DNA of 45,768 nt from an uncultured Gammaproteobacteria bacterium. Its GTDB lineage: Bacteria > Pseudomonadota > Gammaproteobacteria > Pseudomonadales > UBA5518. The translations under genes were made by a program, and so were the position numbers. Below are positions 1 through 10,449 of the stretch, piece by piece; positions within the stretch are counted from its first letter, which is position 1; the number at the start of each line of letters is the position of its first letter. The notes beneath the pieces were generated by a model that had not been told where the DNA came from, did no database searches, and worked only from the letters and a program-made list of their open reading frames with translations. The DNA is taken from positions 1-45,768 of the forward strand of contig CAIYPF010000115.1 of the NCBI GenBank assembly GCA_903928015.1, given 5' to 3'.

Positions 1-192
1 AGGAGCGGGCCATGCCCGCGACGGATTCCGGCACCGCGGCCGCCGCCCCGTAGGAGCGTGCCATGCCCGCGACGGATTCCGGCGCCGCGCCCGCCGCCCC
101 GTAGGAGCGGGCCATGCCCGCGACGGATTCCGGCGCCGCGCCCGCTGCCCCGTAGGAGCGGGCCATGCCCGCGACGGATTCCGGCGCCGCGC
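1..192. repeat. 51-bp tandem repeat, four copies, REP-like
   Basis: Four head-to-tail copies of a 51-bp unit start at about 0/1, 51, 102 and 153; the last is cut short by the end of the kinase gene at 193. Each unit opens with TAGGAGCGGGCCATGCCCG, which holds a 6-bp inverted repeat GCGGGC/GCCCGC around CAT, followed by a GC-rich part (GCGACGGATTCCGGC and a run of CCG). Copy 2 has T for G in the stem, and copies 1 and 3 differ by a few bases. The same core recurs singly near 24784, 25020 and 25080. It resembles REP elements of gammaproteobacteria. The array lies just downstream of the leftward kinase and continues beyond the window edge. Confidence 0.85.
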
Positions 193-3100
193 TCAGTGAA
201 TCGCGGAGATGAGCCTTTCAAGCACCGACTGCGCGCTCTCGAACTCGTAGCGCTGCAATGCGCGTTCGAGCGCATCGACATGTTCCAGCGGCACCGCGGC
301 GCGCAGTGACGCCACCATTGCCCGGTGCGTGGCCAAGGCCTCCGGATTTGCAGCCCGCACCTGCTCGTGCAGTCTCTGCAGCGAAGGCCGAAGGGCGGCC
401 AGTTGCACGGCGTCGATTACCTCGGCGCCTGGCGTGAGCGACATCGGCGCGCTTTCCGCCGAGAGTGCATCGCGCAGTGCCTCGATCTGCCGCAAGAGGC
501 AGGCGTCGAAACGCGTGCAGGCCTCATTTACCTCGCTTCCAGCAGCATTCGCGCGCAGCAGCTTCTCGAGCGTCTCTGCCGCGTCCGCAAGCTCCACCGC
601 ACCGATGTTGCCGGCAACGCCGCGGGTGGTATGCAGTGTTCGCAGTGCGAGATCGGTATCGCCCGAGGCCAGCGCCAAGGCCACTTCACGCGCGGCGCCG
701 CTCTGGTTGTCGACGAACATCCGCAGTACCCGCAGGTACACGACCGGGTTGTTGGCGGTGCGTCGTAGCCCGAGCGCCATGTCGATGCCGTGAATCCGGT
801 GCGGGAGCGGATTCGCGGTTGATGCCTGCGTCGCGTGCTCCCGCGCGGCCGGCGCGCTCTCGGGTCGGCGCGGGATGCCCCACTGCTGCACGGCCACGAA
901 GAGCGCCTCCGGATCGATCGGTTTGCTCACGTGGCCGTTCATGCCCTCGGCGAAGCAACGCTCGCGCTCCTCGGCCATGGCATGGGCCGTCATCGCCACG
1001 ATGGGGATGCTGCTGAAGCGCGGGTCGCGGCGGATCTCCAGCGTGGCCTGGTGACCGTCCATCACGGGCATCTGCAGGTCCATGAGGATCATGGTCCAGG
1101 GCAGCGGGCGTGGCGCGGCGCGCAGCATCTCGAGCGCCTCATGGCCATTGCCGGCCACGCTCACCCGCGCACCGGCTGACTCCAGCAGTTCGGTTGCGAT
1201 CTGCTGGTTGATCTCGTTGTCTTCCACCAGCAGCACGTGCACGCCCCGGTCACGCAGTCCGTGGTCGCGGTGGCTGCGACGGCTCTCTTCGGCGAGCGCC
1301 TCGAGTTCGGCGGGCGCCATGCTGCCGACCACGCGGTCCCACAGGTGCGACTGCGTCACCGGCTTCACCAGGAAGCCGCTGGCGCCCAGTTCCTCTGCCC
1401 GGTCGCGCACGTTATCCACACCGAATGCCGTGACCATGATGATCTGCGGTTGCTGCTCGCCGAGCGGCTCGGCGCGGACCCGGCGGATGGTTTCCAGTCC
1501 GTCCATCTCCGGCATGCGCCAGTCCATGAACACCAGCCGGTAGGGATCCCTGGCCTGTGCCTGCCGCAGAGCGACAAGACAGGCTTCTCCGGATTCCACG
1601 GCCTCCACCCGCATGCCGAGCGATTGCGCCTGCTCGAGCAGGATCTCGCGGGCCACGGGGTTGTCGTCCACGATGAGGCTGCGCAATCCGTTAAGGCTGC
1701 CAGGCATCACGCGACGGGGAATCTCATCGCCGATCCCGAGCCACGCCGTGAAATGGAAGGTGCTTCCCTTGCCCGGCTCCGATTCGACCCAGATCTCGCC
1801 GCCCATCATTTCGATGAGGCGCTTGCAGATGGTGAGACCGAGGCCCGTGCCACCGAAGCGGCGCGTGGTCGATCCGTCGGCCTGGCTGAATGCGGTGAAC
1901 AGGCGGTTCGCCTGCTCGGTGCTCATGCCTATGCCGGTGTCCATCACGCTCCCCGACAGTTGCACCCGCGCGCCATCGGTGCCGGGCACCGAGAACGAGA
2001 GTTTTATCATTCCGGTGTGGGTGAACTTCACCGCGTTGTTGATGAGGTTGGTAAGCACCTGGGTGAGCCGCAGCGGATCGCCCACAAGTCCTTGTGGCAC
2101 TTCGGGCCCGACCTGGATCAGGAACTCCAGGCCTTTCTCCTGGGCACGCTGGCCCACGACGGTCTTCAGGTTCTCGAGCACGTCGTCAAGGCGGAAGCTC
2201 AGGCTCTCGAGTTCCAGCCGGTCGGCCTCGATCTTGGAGAAGTCGAGGATGTCGTTGATCACGCCGAGCAGCGATGTGCCAGCGCCCTGGATTTTCTCGA
2301 CGTAGTCGCGCTGGCGTGGGCTGAGATCGGTTTTGAGGCACAGGTGCGACATGCCGATCACGGCGTTCATCGGTGTGCGGATTTCGTGGCTCATGTTCGC
2401 GAGGAACATGCTCTTTGCTGCGGTGGCTTCCTCGGCACGCTGCCGCGCGGCCTCGACCTCGGTGGACTTGGCGTTGATCTCGTCATTGGCCTGCAGCAGA
2501 TCCCGCTTCTGGCGAAGCAGTTCGTCTTTCTGCTGCTGCATTTCTTCCTGCGAGGCTTTGAGTTCCTCGGTCTGTATGGCGAGGATCTCCGCCTGTCGCT
2601 GCGTTTCCTGCAGCAATTCCCGGGTGCGGCGGTTGCGTTCGAAGATCTCGAGGCTCAACGCCAGCGGCACCAGCAGCAGCGACATCAGCTCGCGTTCGAA
2701 ATCGTTGAAGGGCTGCAGCGTCGCCAGTTCGATCACGGCGAGCGCCCGTCCGTCACCGGAGAGTACCGGCGAGACGGTCAAGGCGCGGGGCGTGGTCTCG
2801 CCGAGGCCGGAGCCGATGCGCAGATACCCTTCAGGCAGGTCCCGGACGTCGATGCTGCGCTTGTCTTTCGCGCACTGGCCGACGAGGCCTTCCCCGGGCA
2901 TGAAGGCAAGTGCCTGCGCGGGGCTGGACTGGTACCCGTAACCGCCGGCGAAACGGTAGTGCCCCTGTTCCGGGTGCAGGGCGTAGAACGCGCCCACCTG
3001 CGCGCGCATGGCCGGTACCAGTTGCGAGAGCAGCGCATCGGCGAAGTCCTCGATGGTCTGGCTGTCCTGCAGGGCCGCGGAAATCTCGGCCAATCGCGCC

Positions 3101-3921
3101 TTGATCTCCGCCGAATGTGCCGCCGACCGTGCCGATCGCTGCAGGGCTTCAAGCGCACGGCTGATCGCGCCGATCTCGTCTTTCCTGTTCACCACGGGTA
3201 ACTCGACGTCGAGCTTTCCCTCTGCAAGGCCGGACATGGCGCTTGTCATCTCCTGCAGTGGCTGGAGTACGGATCTGCGCATCAGCAGCGCGATGCCGAG
3301 CAGCATGCCTACCGTGAGCGCCTTGCCCGCGAGAATGAGTCGCGTGCCCTGGGCGTGGAGTGCGTTGGCGTTCAGGGTGTTCTGCTCGGCGCCGTCCTGG
3401 TTGTAGGCGAGAAGGCGGTCTATCCCGGATTTGGCCGTGACGTAGTCGTCTTCTGCCTCGCGCATCATGTAGGCCTGCGCTTCCTGCTGCTTTCCCTCGT
3501 CCGAGAGCTTCATCACGGCCGGAAGGTGGTCCTGGAAGTTGCCGAGCGACACGAGAAAATCCCGTGCCAGCGACTGCTCCTGCGGCATGGTCACGCTGCT
3601 TTCGTATGCCGACCACGACAGCCCGACACTTTTCTGCAGTTCCGCGATGCGGCTCGCCCGAAGTGCCTTTTCGGAGGATTCCGCAACCAGCATGTGCGCG
3701 TTGATGGCGCGGCGCTCCTCGGCGAGGGCGTCGCGTATATCGGTAAGGTGACGTATGGCGAGTAGCCAGTTCGAGTACGTCTGCGTGGCGCTCTCATCCA
3801 GCAGTGAGAGCCGCGAGAGTGCGATGAAGCCGTTGCCTGCGATCAGCGCGAGCACCAGCACAAGGGAAGCGAGCAGCTTCCGTCCCACCGGGATGTTGTC
3901 GAGGGCTTTGAGGATCTGCAT
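193..3921 (-). CDS. hybrid sensor histidine kinase with GAF, two receiver domains and Hpt
   Basis: A 1242-residue inner-membrane phosphorelay kinase. Order: a first membrane helix (about 15-35), a periplasmic four-helix sensor (to about 200), a second helix, HAMP (about 220-270), GAF (about 275-425), a Gln/Glu-rich coiled coil (430-500), HisKA with H512 in [11 protein letters not shown], and HATPase with the GTGLGL box. Two receivers follow, with Asp in [11 protein letters not shown] (about 797) and [11 protein letters not shown] (about 946). An Hpt domain has its His in [11 protein letters not shown] (about 1093), and about 90 further helical residues end the protein. This is the BvgS/TorS type of layout, so phosphate would pass His-Asp-His-Asp to an unseen regulator. 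The start has a GGGAGC ribosome site and lies 13 bp after the CheR-like gene, so the two are probably co-transcribed. The ligand is unknown; the GAF and periplasmic modules suggest two inputs. Confidence 0.95.
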   Translation of the reverse strand: MQILKALDNIPVGRKLLASLVLVLALIAGNGFIALSRLSLLDESATQTYSNWLLAIRHLTDIRDALAEERRAINAHMLVAESSEKALRASRIAELQKSVGLSWSAYESSVTMPQEQSLARDFLVSLGNFQDHLPAVMKLSDEGKQQEAQAYMMREAEDDYVTAKSGIDRLLAYNQDGAEQNTLNANALHAQGTRLILAGKALTVGMLLGIALLMRRSVLQPLQEMTSAMSGLAEGKLDVELPVVNRKDEIGAISRALEALQRSARSAAHSAEIKARLAEISAALQDSQTIEDFADALLSQLVPAMRAQVGAFYALHPEQGHYRFAGGYGYQSSPAQALAFMPGEGLVGQCAKDKRSIDVRDLPEGYLRIGSGLGETTPRALTVSPVLSGDGRALAVIELATLQPFNDFERELMSLLLVPLALSLEIFERNRRTRELLQETQRQAEILAIQTEELKASQEEMQQQKDELLRQKRDLLQANDEINAKSTEVEAARQRAEEATAAKSMFLANMSHEIRTPMNAVIGMSHLCLKTDLSPRQRDYVEKIQGAGTSLLGVINDILDFSKIEADRLELESLSFRLDDVLENLKTVVGQRAQEKGLEFLIQVGPEVPQGLVGDPLRLTQVLTNLINNAVKFTHTGMIKLSFSVPGTDGARVQLSGSVMDTGIGMSTEQANRLFTAFSQADGSTTRRFGGTGLGLTICKRLIEMMGGEIWVESEPGKGSTFHFTAWLGIGDEIPRRVMPGSLNGLRSLIVDDNPVAREILLEQAQSLGMRVEAVESGEACLVALRQAQARDPYRLVFMDWRMPEMDGLETIRRVRAEPLGEQQPQIIMVTAFGVDNVRDRAEELGASGFLVKPVTQSHLWDRVVGSMAPAELEALAEESRRSHRDHGLRDRGVHVLLVEDNEINQQIATELLESAGARVSVAGNGHEALEMLRAAPRPLPWTMILMDLQMPVMDGHQATLEIRRDPRFSSIPIVAMTAHAMAEERERCFAEGMNGHVSKPIDPEALFVAVQQWGIPRRPESAPAAREHATQASTANPLPHRIHGIDMALGLRRTANNPVVYLRVLRMFVDNQSGAAREVALALASGDTDLALRTLHTTRGVAGNIGAVELADAAETLEKLLRANAAGSEVNEACTRFDACLLRQIEALRDALSAESAPMSLTPGAEVIDAVQLAALRPSLQRLHEQVRAANPEALATHRAMVASLRAAVPLEHVDALERALQRYEFESAQSVLERLISAIH

Positions 3922-3934
3922 GGACTGCTCCCGT

Positions 3935-4822
3935 TCATGATCTGCGGGCCGTCCTGGCTGTTATGTAAGTGCAAGTTCCTACGGCCTTCAGCTGCCGGGT
4001 TGCGAGCCCGAGGTTTCCCTCGGTGCGACTGGTAAACAGTATGCCCTCGGGCCTCAGGCACCCGGCGACATTCTGCAGGATCCGCTCCTGTGCCGCGCGA
4101 TCGAAATATATCAGCACATTGCTCAGGAAAATCGCGTCGAAGGGCGCTTCCGCAGGCGGCTGCCAGTCGGCGCGGGCGAGATCCAGGTGCCGGAACCGCA
4201 CATGCTCACGCAGATCGGCGGGTATGTCCCAACGCGCTGCACCCGTGGATCCGGTGGCCAGCAGCTGGCTGCGAAGCCGCTCGGGCAGCGCGCCTATGTC
4301 TTCGTCCGCGTATCGTCCGGCGATCGCGGCATCGAGTGAGGCGGTGTCGATATCGGTGCCCAGCACTTCCCAGGCGGGATCGAAAGCCACGAAATGTGAT
4401 GCCGCTTCTGCTGCCACCAGAGCGGCGGTCCAGGCCTCTTCGCCGCGGGCGCAGGCCGCCGACCACACGCGCAGCGGCGCCCGGGCCTGGATGCGCAGGC
4501 ACAGGTGCTCGGCCAGGATGGGCCAGTGCTCGGGCTCGCGCCAGAAGCTGGAGTAATTGATGGTCAGAAGGTCGCGGAGCGCGTGCTGTGCCTCCGCCTC
4601 GCCGCCCTCGGCGCGGTCCAGCAATCCGGACAGGGAGTGTTCGCCGCGCAGTCGCACTTCCACCGCGAGGCGTGAGGCGACGAAGCCTCTCTTGATGCCG
4701 CCGTCGGCCACGCCGGACATCTGCTGCAATTGCAGCGATGTGCGCTCGACGAGGCGTTCGATTGCTTCGGGTGTCACGGCGATGGCGGCTCGCGGGAGTG
4801 GGGCTGTGGTGCGACCCGGCAC
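3935..4822 (-). CDS. CheR-like SAM-dependent protein methyltransferase
   Basis: A 295-residue protein of the CheR family, which methylates glutamates of chemoreceptors using S-adenosylmethionine. Visible signatures are [16 protein letters not shown] (family LTTNVTxFFRDPxHF), the SAM-binding [13 protein letters not shown], the acidic [10 protein letters not shown] and [14 protein letters not shown]. The start is GTG. The N-terminal helical domain is present, and there is no TPR or PAS extension. It sits between a TonB receptor (51 bp upstream) and a hybrid kinase (13 bp downstream). No chemoreceptor, CheB, CheA or CheW gene is visible, so its target may be the kinase or a receptor coded elsewhere. 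The family call is firm; the role is open. Confidence 0.9.
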   Translation of the reverse strand: MPGRTTAPLPRAAIAVTPEAIERLVERTSLQLQQMSGVADGGIKRGFVASRLAVEVRLRGEHSLSGLLDRAEGGEAEAQHALRDLLTINYSSFWREPEHWPILAEHLCLRIQARAPLRVWSAACARGEEAWTAALVAAEAASHFVAFDPAWEVLGTDIDTASLDAAIAGRYADEDIGALPERLRSQLLATGSTGAARWDIPADLREHVRFRHLDLARADWQPPAEAPFDAIFLSNVLIYFDRAAQERILQNVAGCLRPEGILFTSRTEGNLGLATRQLKAVGTCTYITARTARRS

Positions 4823-4872
4823 GGTGAGCGCCCTGATCGGTGCGCATGATGCCCGAGAGGGCGGGTGTACCG

Positions 4873-6984
4873 CTATGCACCCGTTCCGAGGCGAAGATCC
4901 ACGCTGAACCAGACGCTGCGCTCAGGCAGCCGGTAGTACTGCGCATCGCCGAGTTCGCTTTCCGTGACGGGATCGCGGCGGTCGGAGAGATTGCTGCCGT
5001 CGAGACGAAGGTCCCAGTTGCCCAGCCGCAGGCCTATGCCGGCGTCCACCGTGTTGTAACCATCGCGTCGTGCGGTGTTGCGTTTGTTCAGGTAGAACTC
5101 GCCGCTGCGGTTGGCCATCAGCCAGGCCCGGAAGCCCTGTGCTGCGGGCTCGTAGCGGATCCCGACGCCAGCCAGCGTCTTGGGCGACATCTCGAGGTAA
5201 TTGCCGCGCAGCTGTTGCAGGTTCCCGCCGAAGAGTTGCGCGTAGTCGTCGAAGCGGGCTGCGTGGTGGGACCAGTTCGCGGTCAATTGCAGTGACGGCA
5301 GCAACTGCCATTGTGCCTCCAGCTCGTATCCCTCGAGCGTCGTGTCGCCGGCATTGACCTTCGAGGGCAGTCCGTTCACGGGCTGCGACACCACGAGGTT
5401 GTGGAAGGATGTGTTGAACGTGGAGGCTCCAACGCGCAGTCGCTCATCGAGGAATTTGCCGCGCAGCCCGATCTCGAGACCTTCGGTGTTCTCGGGTTTG
5501 AGGATGCGTGATTCCGCCTCCGGACCGAAATCCACGACGGCGGGTTTGAAGGTGTTGCGGTAACTGCCGTAGAGCGTGAGGTAGTCGCCGCCGCTTTCCC
5601 ACAGGGAATAACCCGATTCCACCGCGCCGGACCAGCGCTGGTCCGAGCGTGAATCCCGCTCGCCGGTGCCGGCGCCGTCCGCGGGTTCCTCCAGGCCGTA
5701 CTGCCGGTCATCCACAAGCGAGTAGCGTGCGCCGAGTTCCACGCGCCAGCGCGGGCTGAGTTCGATGTCCAGATCCGCGTAGGCGCCGGCGATGTCGCGC
5801 TCGTTTTCAAGTGTGGTGCTTTCGTCCACCGGCAGCGACGCGTGCGGCGGGGCATTGCTGCCGTCCGGCAGCACCGCGTACTCGGAATTCCTGCTGTTCT
5901 GCTCGCCGTCGCCGCCGATCCAGTCGACCCCCGCGACCAGCATCATGCCCGCAGCGAGCGGGTGGCTGAGGTGCGAGTCGAGGTACCACTCGTCGCGTCG
6001 TACCGTCTGTGCGTAGCCATCGGCGTTCGTGGTGATCCCGTCCTCGGCGAAATCCTCGCGCAGGAAACCGCGAATCGTGTGGTCGGTGATGCGGGTGAGG
6101 GCGAGGCGGGTGTCCCATTCGCCGAGCGCGGTGGGCGTGCTCGCGTGCAGCGAGAGACGCGCGCGGTCTTCGTCGAGCCGCGCATCGCCGGGATTGACGT
6201 TGGCATCCCGCGGGAAGCGCGACGAAAGATCCTGGCCTTCGCGTGGGTGCGGGCTCGCGGGATCCTGATCCACGGCCTGCAACTCCATGTCCATTCCCAG
6301 CGCCGTGCGGCCCACCGTTGTGGCACCCCGGTAGAGCGCGTGCAGCGTCGCGTCCTTGCTGCGGTCCACGGAGCCATCCTGCCCGCGTGCTTCCAGCATC
6401 AGGCTTTGCTTCCAGCCGTTGCTTCCGCCGGCCCGGGGAAGGTCCCACACCAGCGCGGCCGCTCTTCCGTCCCGCGATCCGGCGCCAAGGGAAACGGCTT
6501 CGGGTGCCTCGCCCGCTGCGTAATGCACGATGTTGATGACACCCACGAAACTGGTCGCACCGAAGCCCACCGGGGCGGCGCCCTTGATCACCTCGATGCG
6601 CTCCACGCCGAGCATGCTGAGTCCCGTGAGCAAAGGCGTGTACGCGGCACCGAGCGGAACGCCGTCGACCAGCAGCAGGAAGGCGTCGAATTCGCGCAGG
6701 CCCTGGAAGGCAGGCACCGAGGAGGCTGGCCCGCCGTCACCGCCCGGAGCGATCTGCACCCCGGGAACCATCGACAGTGCCGATGCCAGATCACGCGCCC
6801 CGCGCGAGCGCAGTTCCTCGCCGGTGACGATGCTCACCGTCTCGGCCGAGCGCTGCAGGGATTCCGCGGGTTTCTTGCCGTAGACGACGAGTTCGTCGGT
6901 GTCTGTGACCGTCGCGAGGGCGGCAGGGGAACACAGCAATGCGAGTGCGGTGGCAAGAAGGGATATGCGGGCAAGCGAAGGCAT
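4873..6984 (-). CDS. TonB-dependent outer-membrane receptor
   Basis: A 703-residue outer-membrane barrel that would take up a bulky ligand (siderophore, cobalamin or other) with TonB energy. A hydrophobic signal peptide covers about residues 1-24, ending near AALA. A TonB-box-like DELVVYG is followed by a plug domain (about 35-155) with SAETVSIVTGEELRSRGARD, the LLLVDGVPLG motif and VERIEVIKG. The rest is a barrel of alternating strands with long loops, ending in an aromatic strand SVWFSVDLRLG. The length is usual for the family. It is the first gene of a leftward group with the CheR-like and hybrid-kinase genes, which hints that uptake and signalling may be linked. No FpvA-type N-terminal signalling domain is present. 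The substrate cannot be read from the sequence. Confidence 0.93.
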   Translation of the reverse strand: MPSLARISLLATALALLCSPAALATVTDTDELVVYGKKPAESLQRSAETVSIVTGEELRSRGARDLASALSMVPGVQIAPGGDGGPASSVPAFQGLREFDAFLLLVDGVPLGAAYTPLLTGLSMLGVERIEVIKGAAPVGFGATSFVGVINIVHYAAGEAPEAVSLGAGSRDGRAAALVWDLPRAGGSNGWKQSLMLEARGQDGSVDRSKDATLHALYRGATTVGRTALGMDMELQAVDQDPASPHPREGQDLSSRFPRDANVNPGDARLDEDRARLSLHASTPTALGEWDTRLALTRITDHTIRGFLREDFAEDGITTNADGYAQTVRRDEWYLDSHLSHPLAAGMMLVAGVDWIGGDGEQNSRNSEYAVLPDGSNAPPHASLPVDESTTLENERDIAGAYADLDIELSPRWRVELGARYSLVDDRQYGLEEPADGAGTGERDSRSDQRWSGAVESGYSLWESGGDYLTLYGSYRNTFKPAVVDFGPEAESRILKPENTEGLEIGLRGKFLDERLRVGASTFNTSFHNLVVSQPVNGLPSKVNAGDTTLEGYELEAQWQLLPSLQLTANWSHHAARFDDYAQLFGGNLQQLRGNYLEMSPKTLAGVGIRYEPAAQGFRAWLMANRSGEFYLNKRNTARRDGYNTVDAGIGLRLGNWDLRLDGSNLSDRRDPVTESELGDAQYYRLPERSVWFSVDLRLGTGA

Positions 6985-7103
6985 CGGGGCCGAGGGTCCT
7001 GGATCTGTGGGGGGGCGGGAGGTTCTGGACGATGCTAGCAGGAGGGCTGCCTTGCGCGGTAGCCGCAGCGCGCTGTGGCTGCTCCCGCTCCACCGGCTCC
7101 CGC

Positions 7104-8618
7104 TCAGGAATCCGGATCCAGCTCCGATGCGCGGGACACGGGTTCGAGCCGTATCTCCGCGAAGAGGTAACGGGAACCGTCAGAGGTTTCGGCGAGCAGT
7201 TCCATGCACAGGCTGGCGTCGGAATGCGGCAAGGGCACCTCGGCCCTGAACCTGCAGTAATCAGCGCCGTCCAGCGAGGGATGCTTGAGCGCGACGTCCT
7301 TGCTCTGCAGCCCTGCCGGATATGCATGCTCGGAGCCTGCGCTCCGCACGATGATCCGGGAAAAGCGGCGATTGGCTGCGGCGCACCAGCCGGCCAGCAG
7401 GAATTTCCCCTGCACCGTCTGCTCCTGCTTCGGCTGCCCCACGGCGCCCAGAATGCGCGATGAGGACTTTCCGGTGCCCGGCGGGTGCAGTCGTGTGATG
7501 CCCGCGACGCGGAACTCCTGCACCGATGGACGTGCATGCGCCGCAATTGCCCGCGGCTCCTGCGTGCCGGTAACGTCCATCATCATCTCTTCGCACTCGG
7601 CACTCACCAGTGTCCGGCTGAGATCTCCGGCCAGGTCCGGCGACTGCGCGGTGTCGTCTGCCGTCTGCTGTGCCTCGCCGTGTCCGCAGGCGAAGAGCAT
7701 GGCCTGCATGACGGTGGCGATGCCCTCCTGGCTTACGTTGCGGCGGTCGCTTTCGAAGAATCGTCCCTCGGCCTGTGGCCCGGTGATGAGTTCGTAGGCC
7801 GGGAAATACGCGACGCCCGGATGCGATTCGGCGATTTCCTGCGCGGCGGCGCGGAGGATGGATTTGCTCGCCACCGTGGCGGCGATCACATGTTGCGTTG
7901 TTGCGGTTGCCACCAGCGGTACGGGCGAGACGGTGAGGATCAACCGTATGCCGGGGTTCAGTGCACGCAAGCGGCCGAGCAGAAGACCCATATCCTCCGT
8001 GATGTCCCGCACGCGGAAATTGCGGAAGCGGTGCCGTGAGGCATCGAAGGTTCCCCCGACCGTGCCCGGGCATGCAGGAAACACCGCACCGTCGGCGGTG
8101 GACTCCCATGCCTCGGTCAGGCCAAGCGTGAAAATCAGGACCGAGGCCTGCGTGAATGCTGTGCGCACCGCACGCAGGTGCTGGGCGCGCAGGGTGTCGA
8201 ACTCGCGATGCGAGCGCGCCTTGAAGCGCAGGCCCGGGCGATACGGGTCGATGATGTATGGCGATTCTTCCCAGCGATCTTCCGCCGGACTGAATTCGCC
8301 GAGTGCACGCAGCAGCAATTGCAACAGCTGACGGGCTGTGTAGATGTTCCCGTAGGCGGCCGAGAAATTGCCGTAGCCCAGGTTCTCCGCCAGATGCGCG
8401 AAGGCCGGGTGCGGTCGCTCCGCTCGCAGGTACCGGAAGCCCGCGTCCTCGATCCACGGCACGATGTTGGCGGCAAAGCAGCTGCCGGCGGACATGATCC
8501 TGTCGCTGCGCTCCAGCAGCGGAGTCGGCCCCGTGTAGACAAGACGGGTATCGGGATTTCTCGCGACGCTGCGCGACCAGAAAGCGGTGTCCGGTTGGGT
8601 GGAATACGGATGCTTCAT
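7104..8618 (-). CDS. GSCFA-domain protein (SGNH-like fold)
   Basis: A 504-residue protein with the family's namesake motif in RIMSAGSCFAANI (about residues 41-53), the GxLGYGNFSAAYGNIYTARQ block, the FTLGLTEAW block and LILTVSPVPLVAT. GSCFA proteins are related to SGNH/GDSL esterases, and the motif Ser is the presumed nucleophile; few members have a known substrate. The last 150 or so residues (from about 355) look like a separate beta-rich domain (FLLAGWCAAANRRFSRIIV, then YCRFRAEVPL), of a kind often attached to sugar-modifying enzymes. Its ATG overlaps the stop of the SGNH-like gene by ATGA, so translation is probably coupled. It is the last gene of the leftward hydroxyproline operon. A second, shorter GSCFA gene lies at 37670. 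Confidence 0.85.
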   Translation of the reverse strand: MKHPYSTQPDTAFWSRSVARNPDTRLVYTGPTPLLERSDRIMSAGSCFAANIVPWIEDAGFRYLRAERPHPAFAHLAENLGYGNFSAAYGNIYTARQLLQLLLRALGEFSPAEDRWEESPYIIDPYRPGLRFKARSHREFDTLRAQHLRAVRTAFTQASVLIFTLGLTEAWESTADGAVFPACPGTVGGTFDASRHRFRNFRVRDITEDMGLLLGRLRALNPGIRLILTVSPVPLVATATTQHVIAATVASKSILRAAAQEIAESHPGVAYFPAYELITGPQAEGRFFESDRRNVSQEGIATVMQAMLFACGHGEAQQTADDTAQSPDLAGDLSRTLVSAECEEMMMDVTGTQEPRAIAAHARPSVQEFRVAGITRLHPPGTGKSSSRILGAVGQPKQEQTVQGKFLLAGWCAAANRRFSRIIVRSAGSEHAYPAGLQSKDVALKHPSLDGADYCRFRAEVPLPHSDASLCMELLAETSDGSRYLFAEIRLEPVSRASELDPDS

Positions 8619-9406
8619 GGCGTCTGCGTTCCTGTCATTCCCGGGTCAGCGAGCGCAAGCACGGATTTCCACAGCAGTTCGCCATAGGCGGCATTTGCGT
8701 GGGTGGCATCCTCTGTCCAGTACTCGGGCAGCAGCGCCCCGGCCTGATCCTGTGCTGCGGCGGGTGCCGGCACCAGCGTCACGCCGAGCGCCGCGCAGGT
8801 CTCGCGGCGCAGGTCGCCGATGATCCCGCGCAGCGCGCGCCGGACTCCGAACGCGGTGATGGGGATCGTGGCGGCATCGACGCCCCTGCGGGCTGCTGCA
8901 TCCACGAAATGCTGCTCCTGGAGAATCCTGCTGCGCAGCGCTTCGCCATCCGGCATCGGTGGTGGCGGATCCGTGCAGATCAGGCTTGCAGGCCCGGCGC
9001 GCAGGATCGATCCGATCCGGGCAGACATGTCCTCCATCGTGTCGCGGAACAATTCGCGCACCGCCTCGGCGGGCACGTACACGCCGGTGTCGCCCGGATC
9101 CGGATCACTGCCGTCGTCCACGGCAATCCGGATCGGTGGCTTCGGTTCCAGCATGAAGCGGGCGTTGTGCTCGTTGCCGTTCCAGACCAGAACCACGTGT
9201 GCGCCAGGTGCCCGCTCGACGATGCGTGCCCAGTAATCCTGCGCTTGCGGAAGATGTCCGCCGGGGGCGAGCCCGATGAAGTCGTAGTCGATTTTCCTGT
9301 TGCGTCGCAGGAGCACGTTGCGGCCGAGGTGCAGCGCACCGCAGTGCGAGTGTCCGCACACCAGTATCCGCGGTGCCGGGGTTTCTGTGACAGAGGGCGT
9401 GGACAT
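8615..9406 (-). CDS. SGNH/GDSL-like hydrolase
   Basis: A 263-residue protein starting at the ATG at 9406, which has a GCAGGAG site about 9 bases upstream; the frame extends further up but without such a site. PRILVCGHSHCGALHLGRN near the N-terminus takes the place of SGNH block I, VVLVWNGNEHN could supply the block III Asn, and DATHANAAYG near the C-terminus resembles the DxxH block V. I infer an esterase or acyl-hydrolase fold, but the substrate is unknown and block I is unusual (GHSH rather than GDS). No signal peptide is visible, so it is probably cytoplasmic. It follows the reductase gene by 56 bp and overlaps the GSCFA gene by four bases, so the two esterase-like proteins are likely made together. 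Confidence 0.7.
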   Translation of the reverse strand: MSTPSVTETPAPRILVCGHSHCGALHLGRNVLLRRNRKIDYDFIGLAPGGHLPQAQDYWARIVERAPGAHVVLVWNGNEHNARFMLEPKPPIRIAVDDGSDPDPGDTGVYVPAEAVRELFRDTMEDMSARIGSILRAGPASLICTDPPPPMPDGEALRSRILQEQHFVDAAARRGVDAATIPITAFGVRRALRGIIGDLRRETCAALGVTLVPAPAAAQDQAGALLPEYWTEDATHANAAYGELLWKSVLALADPGMTGTQTP

Positions 9407-9462
9407 GAACGGCGTGCTCCTGCGAGTCCGGCGTGAAGGGCTGCAATGCGCCGTCCCGCGCC

Positions 9463-10449
9463 TCAGCGGGCGATTGTAGCTTCTGGCCCGTTCTGCCGGA
9501 CCAGTTCCATCAGGGCGCACACGCAGGCCAGATCCTGCAGTGCATTGCCGACGGATTTGAACACCGTGCGGCCGTGCCGTGTTGCGGGTGATGAGGGGGC
9601 GTCGAGCAGCAACTCGCCCAACTCCTGTGGATCCTTGCGGCAATCCAGCAGGCCGGCAGCGCGTGCGCGGTGGAATTCACCCGCCTCCTGCAGGCAGGCG
9701 GCGCGCTGGTCCACCACGACGCGTGCCTGCGCGATCAGTGCCGGTGGCAACTCGCAGCCCTGCGGCGTGAAGGAGCCCACGGCGTTCACGTGGGCTTCGG
9801 GGTGGAGCTCATCGAGTTCGAACAAGGGCTCCTGCGCGGTGGTGGCCGTGGCCACCAGTGTCGCTCTGGCCAGGTCGCTGCGTTGTGCCGTCCTCACGGG
9901 AATGCCGAGAGCTTCGCTCCAGTGGCTGCAAAATGCTGCGGTACGCGCCGGGTCGCGTCCGAAGACCAGCGCCTCCCGCAGCGGTCGCACGCAGTGGATC
10001 GCCTCGAGTTGGGTGGCGGCCTGCGCGCCGGCGCCGAAGAGCGCGAGCGTGTCGGCTCCCTGCGGTGCCAGCAGGCGCGTGGCCAGGCCGGAGGCCGCTC
10101 CGGTGCGCAGCGCGGTGACAGATTCGGCGTGAATGCGCGCGCAGGGCGCACCGGTGCGTGCGTCGAAGGCCTCGATCAGGCCGTGGATGGTCTCCAGTCC
10201 GCGAGTGCGGTTTTCCGGGCATACGCTCACGATTTTCACGCTGGCCCAGCGCCAGCCCGGCATGGACGCGGGCATCACCAGCAGGCGCGAGCCTTGGTCC
10301 TGCAGCGCGATGCTGCTGCGCACCGGCGCTTGTGCCTGTCCCGAGGATATGGCGCGGAAGGCCTCTTCCATGGCGGCGATCACGCGCGGCATGGGCAGCA
10401 GCGCACGCACGCGCGCGTCGTCGAAGATCTCGATGTGTTCGGCACTCAT
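9463..10449 (-). CDS. ornithine cyclodeaminase/mu-crystallin family; probable pyrroline-2-carboxylate reductase
   Basis: A 328-residue NAD(P)-binding protein. The family is shown by WRWASVKIVSVCPENRTRGLET (its first part is the substrate-binding strand with the conserved Lys), ESVTALRTGAASGLATRLLA and the Rossmann motif ALFGAGAQAATQLEAI. The family contains ornithine cyclodeaminase, ketimine reductases and delta-1-pyrroline-2-carboxylate reductases. Its ATG overlaps by four bases the stop of a dehydratase-like gene whose product would be pyrroline-2-carboxylate, so I infer that it reduces that ketimine to L-proline with NAD(P)H. The pairing is known from trans-3-hydroxy-L-proline catabolism. 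A true ornithine cyclodeaminase is less likely here. The family is firm, the reaction inferred. Confidence 0.85.
   Translation of the reverse strand: MSAEHIEIFDDARVRALLPMPRVIAAMEEAFRAISSGQAQAPVRSSIALQDQGSRLLVMPASMPGWRWASVKIVSVCPENRTRGLETIHGLIEAFDARTGAPCARIHAESVTALRTGAASGLATRLLAPQGADTLALFGAGAQAATQLEAIHCVRPLREALVFGRDPARTAAFCSHWSEALGIPVRTAQRSDLARATLVATATTAQEPLFELDELHPEAHVNAVGSFTPQGCELPPALIAQARVVVDQRAACLQEAGEFHRARAAGLLDCRKDPQELGELLLDAPSSPATRHGRTVFKSVGNALQDLACVCALMELVRQNGPEATIAR

Noticed and set aside
1-192. CRISPR array.
   Set aside because: The 51-bp units are contiguous without unique spacers, and no cas gene is present.
1237-3201. A 654-residue open frame on the plus strand opposite the first hybrid kinase.
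   Set aside because: It is antisense to a gene with complete domain motifs, has no family motif and reflects GC-rich codon bias.
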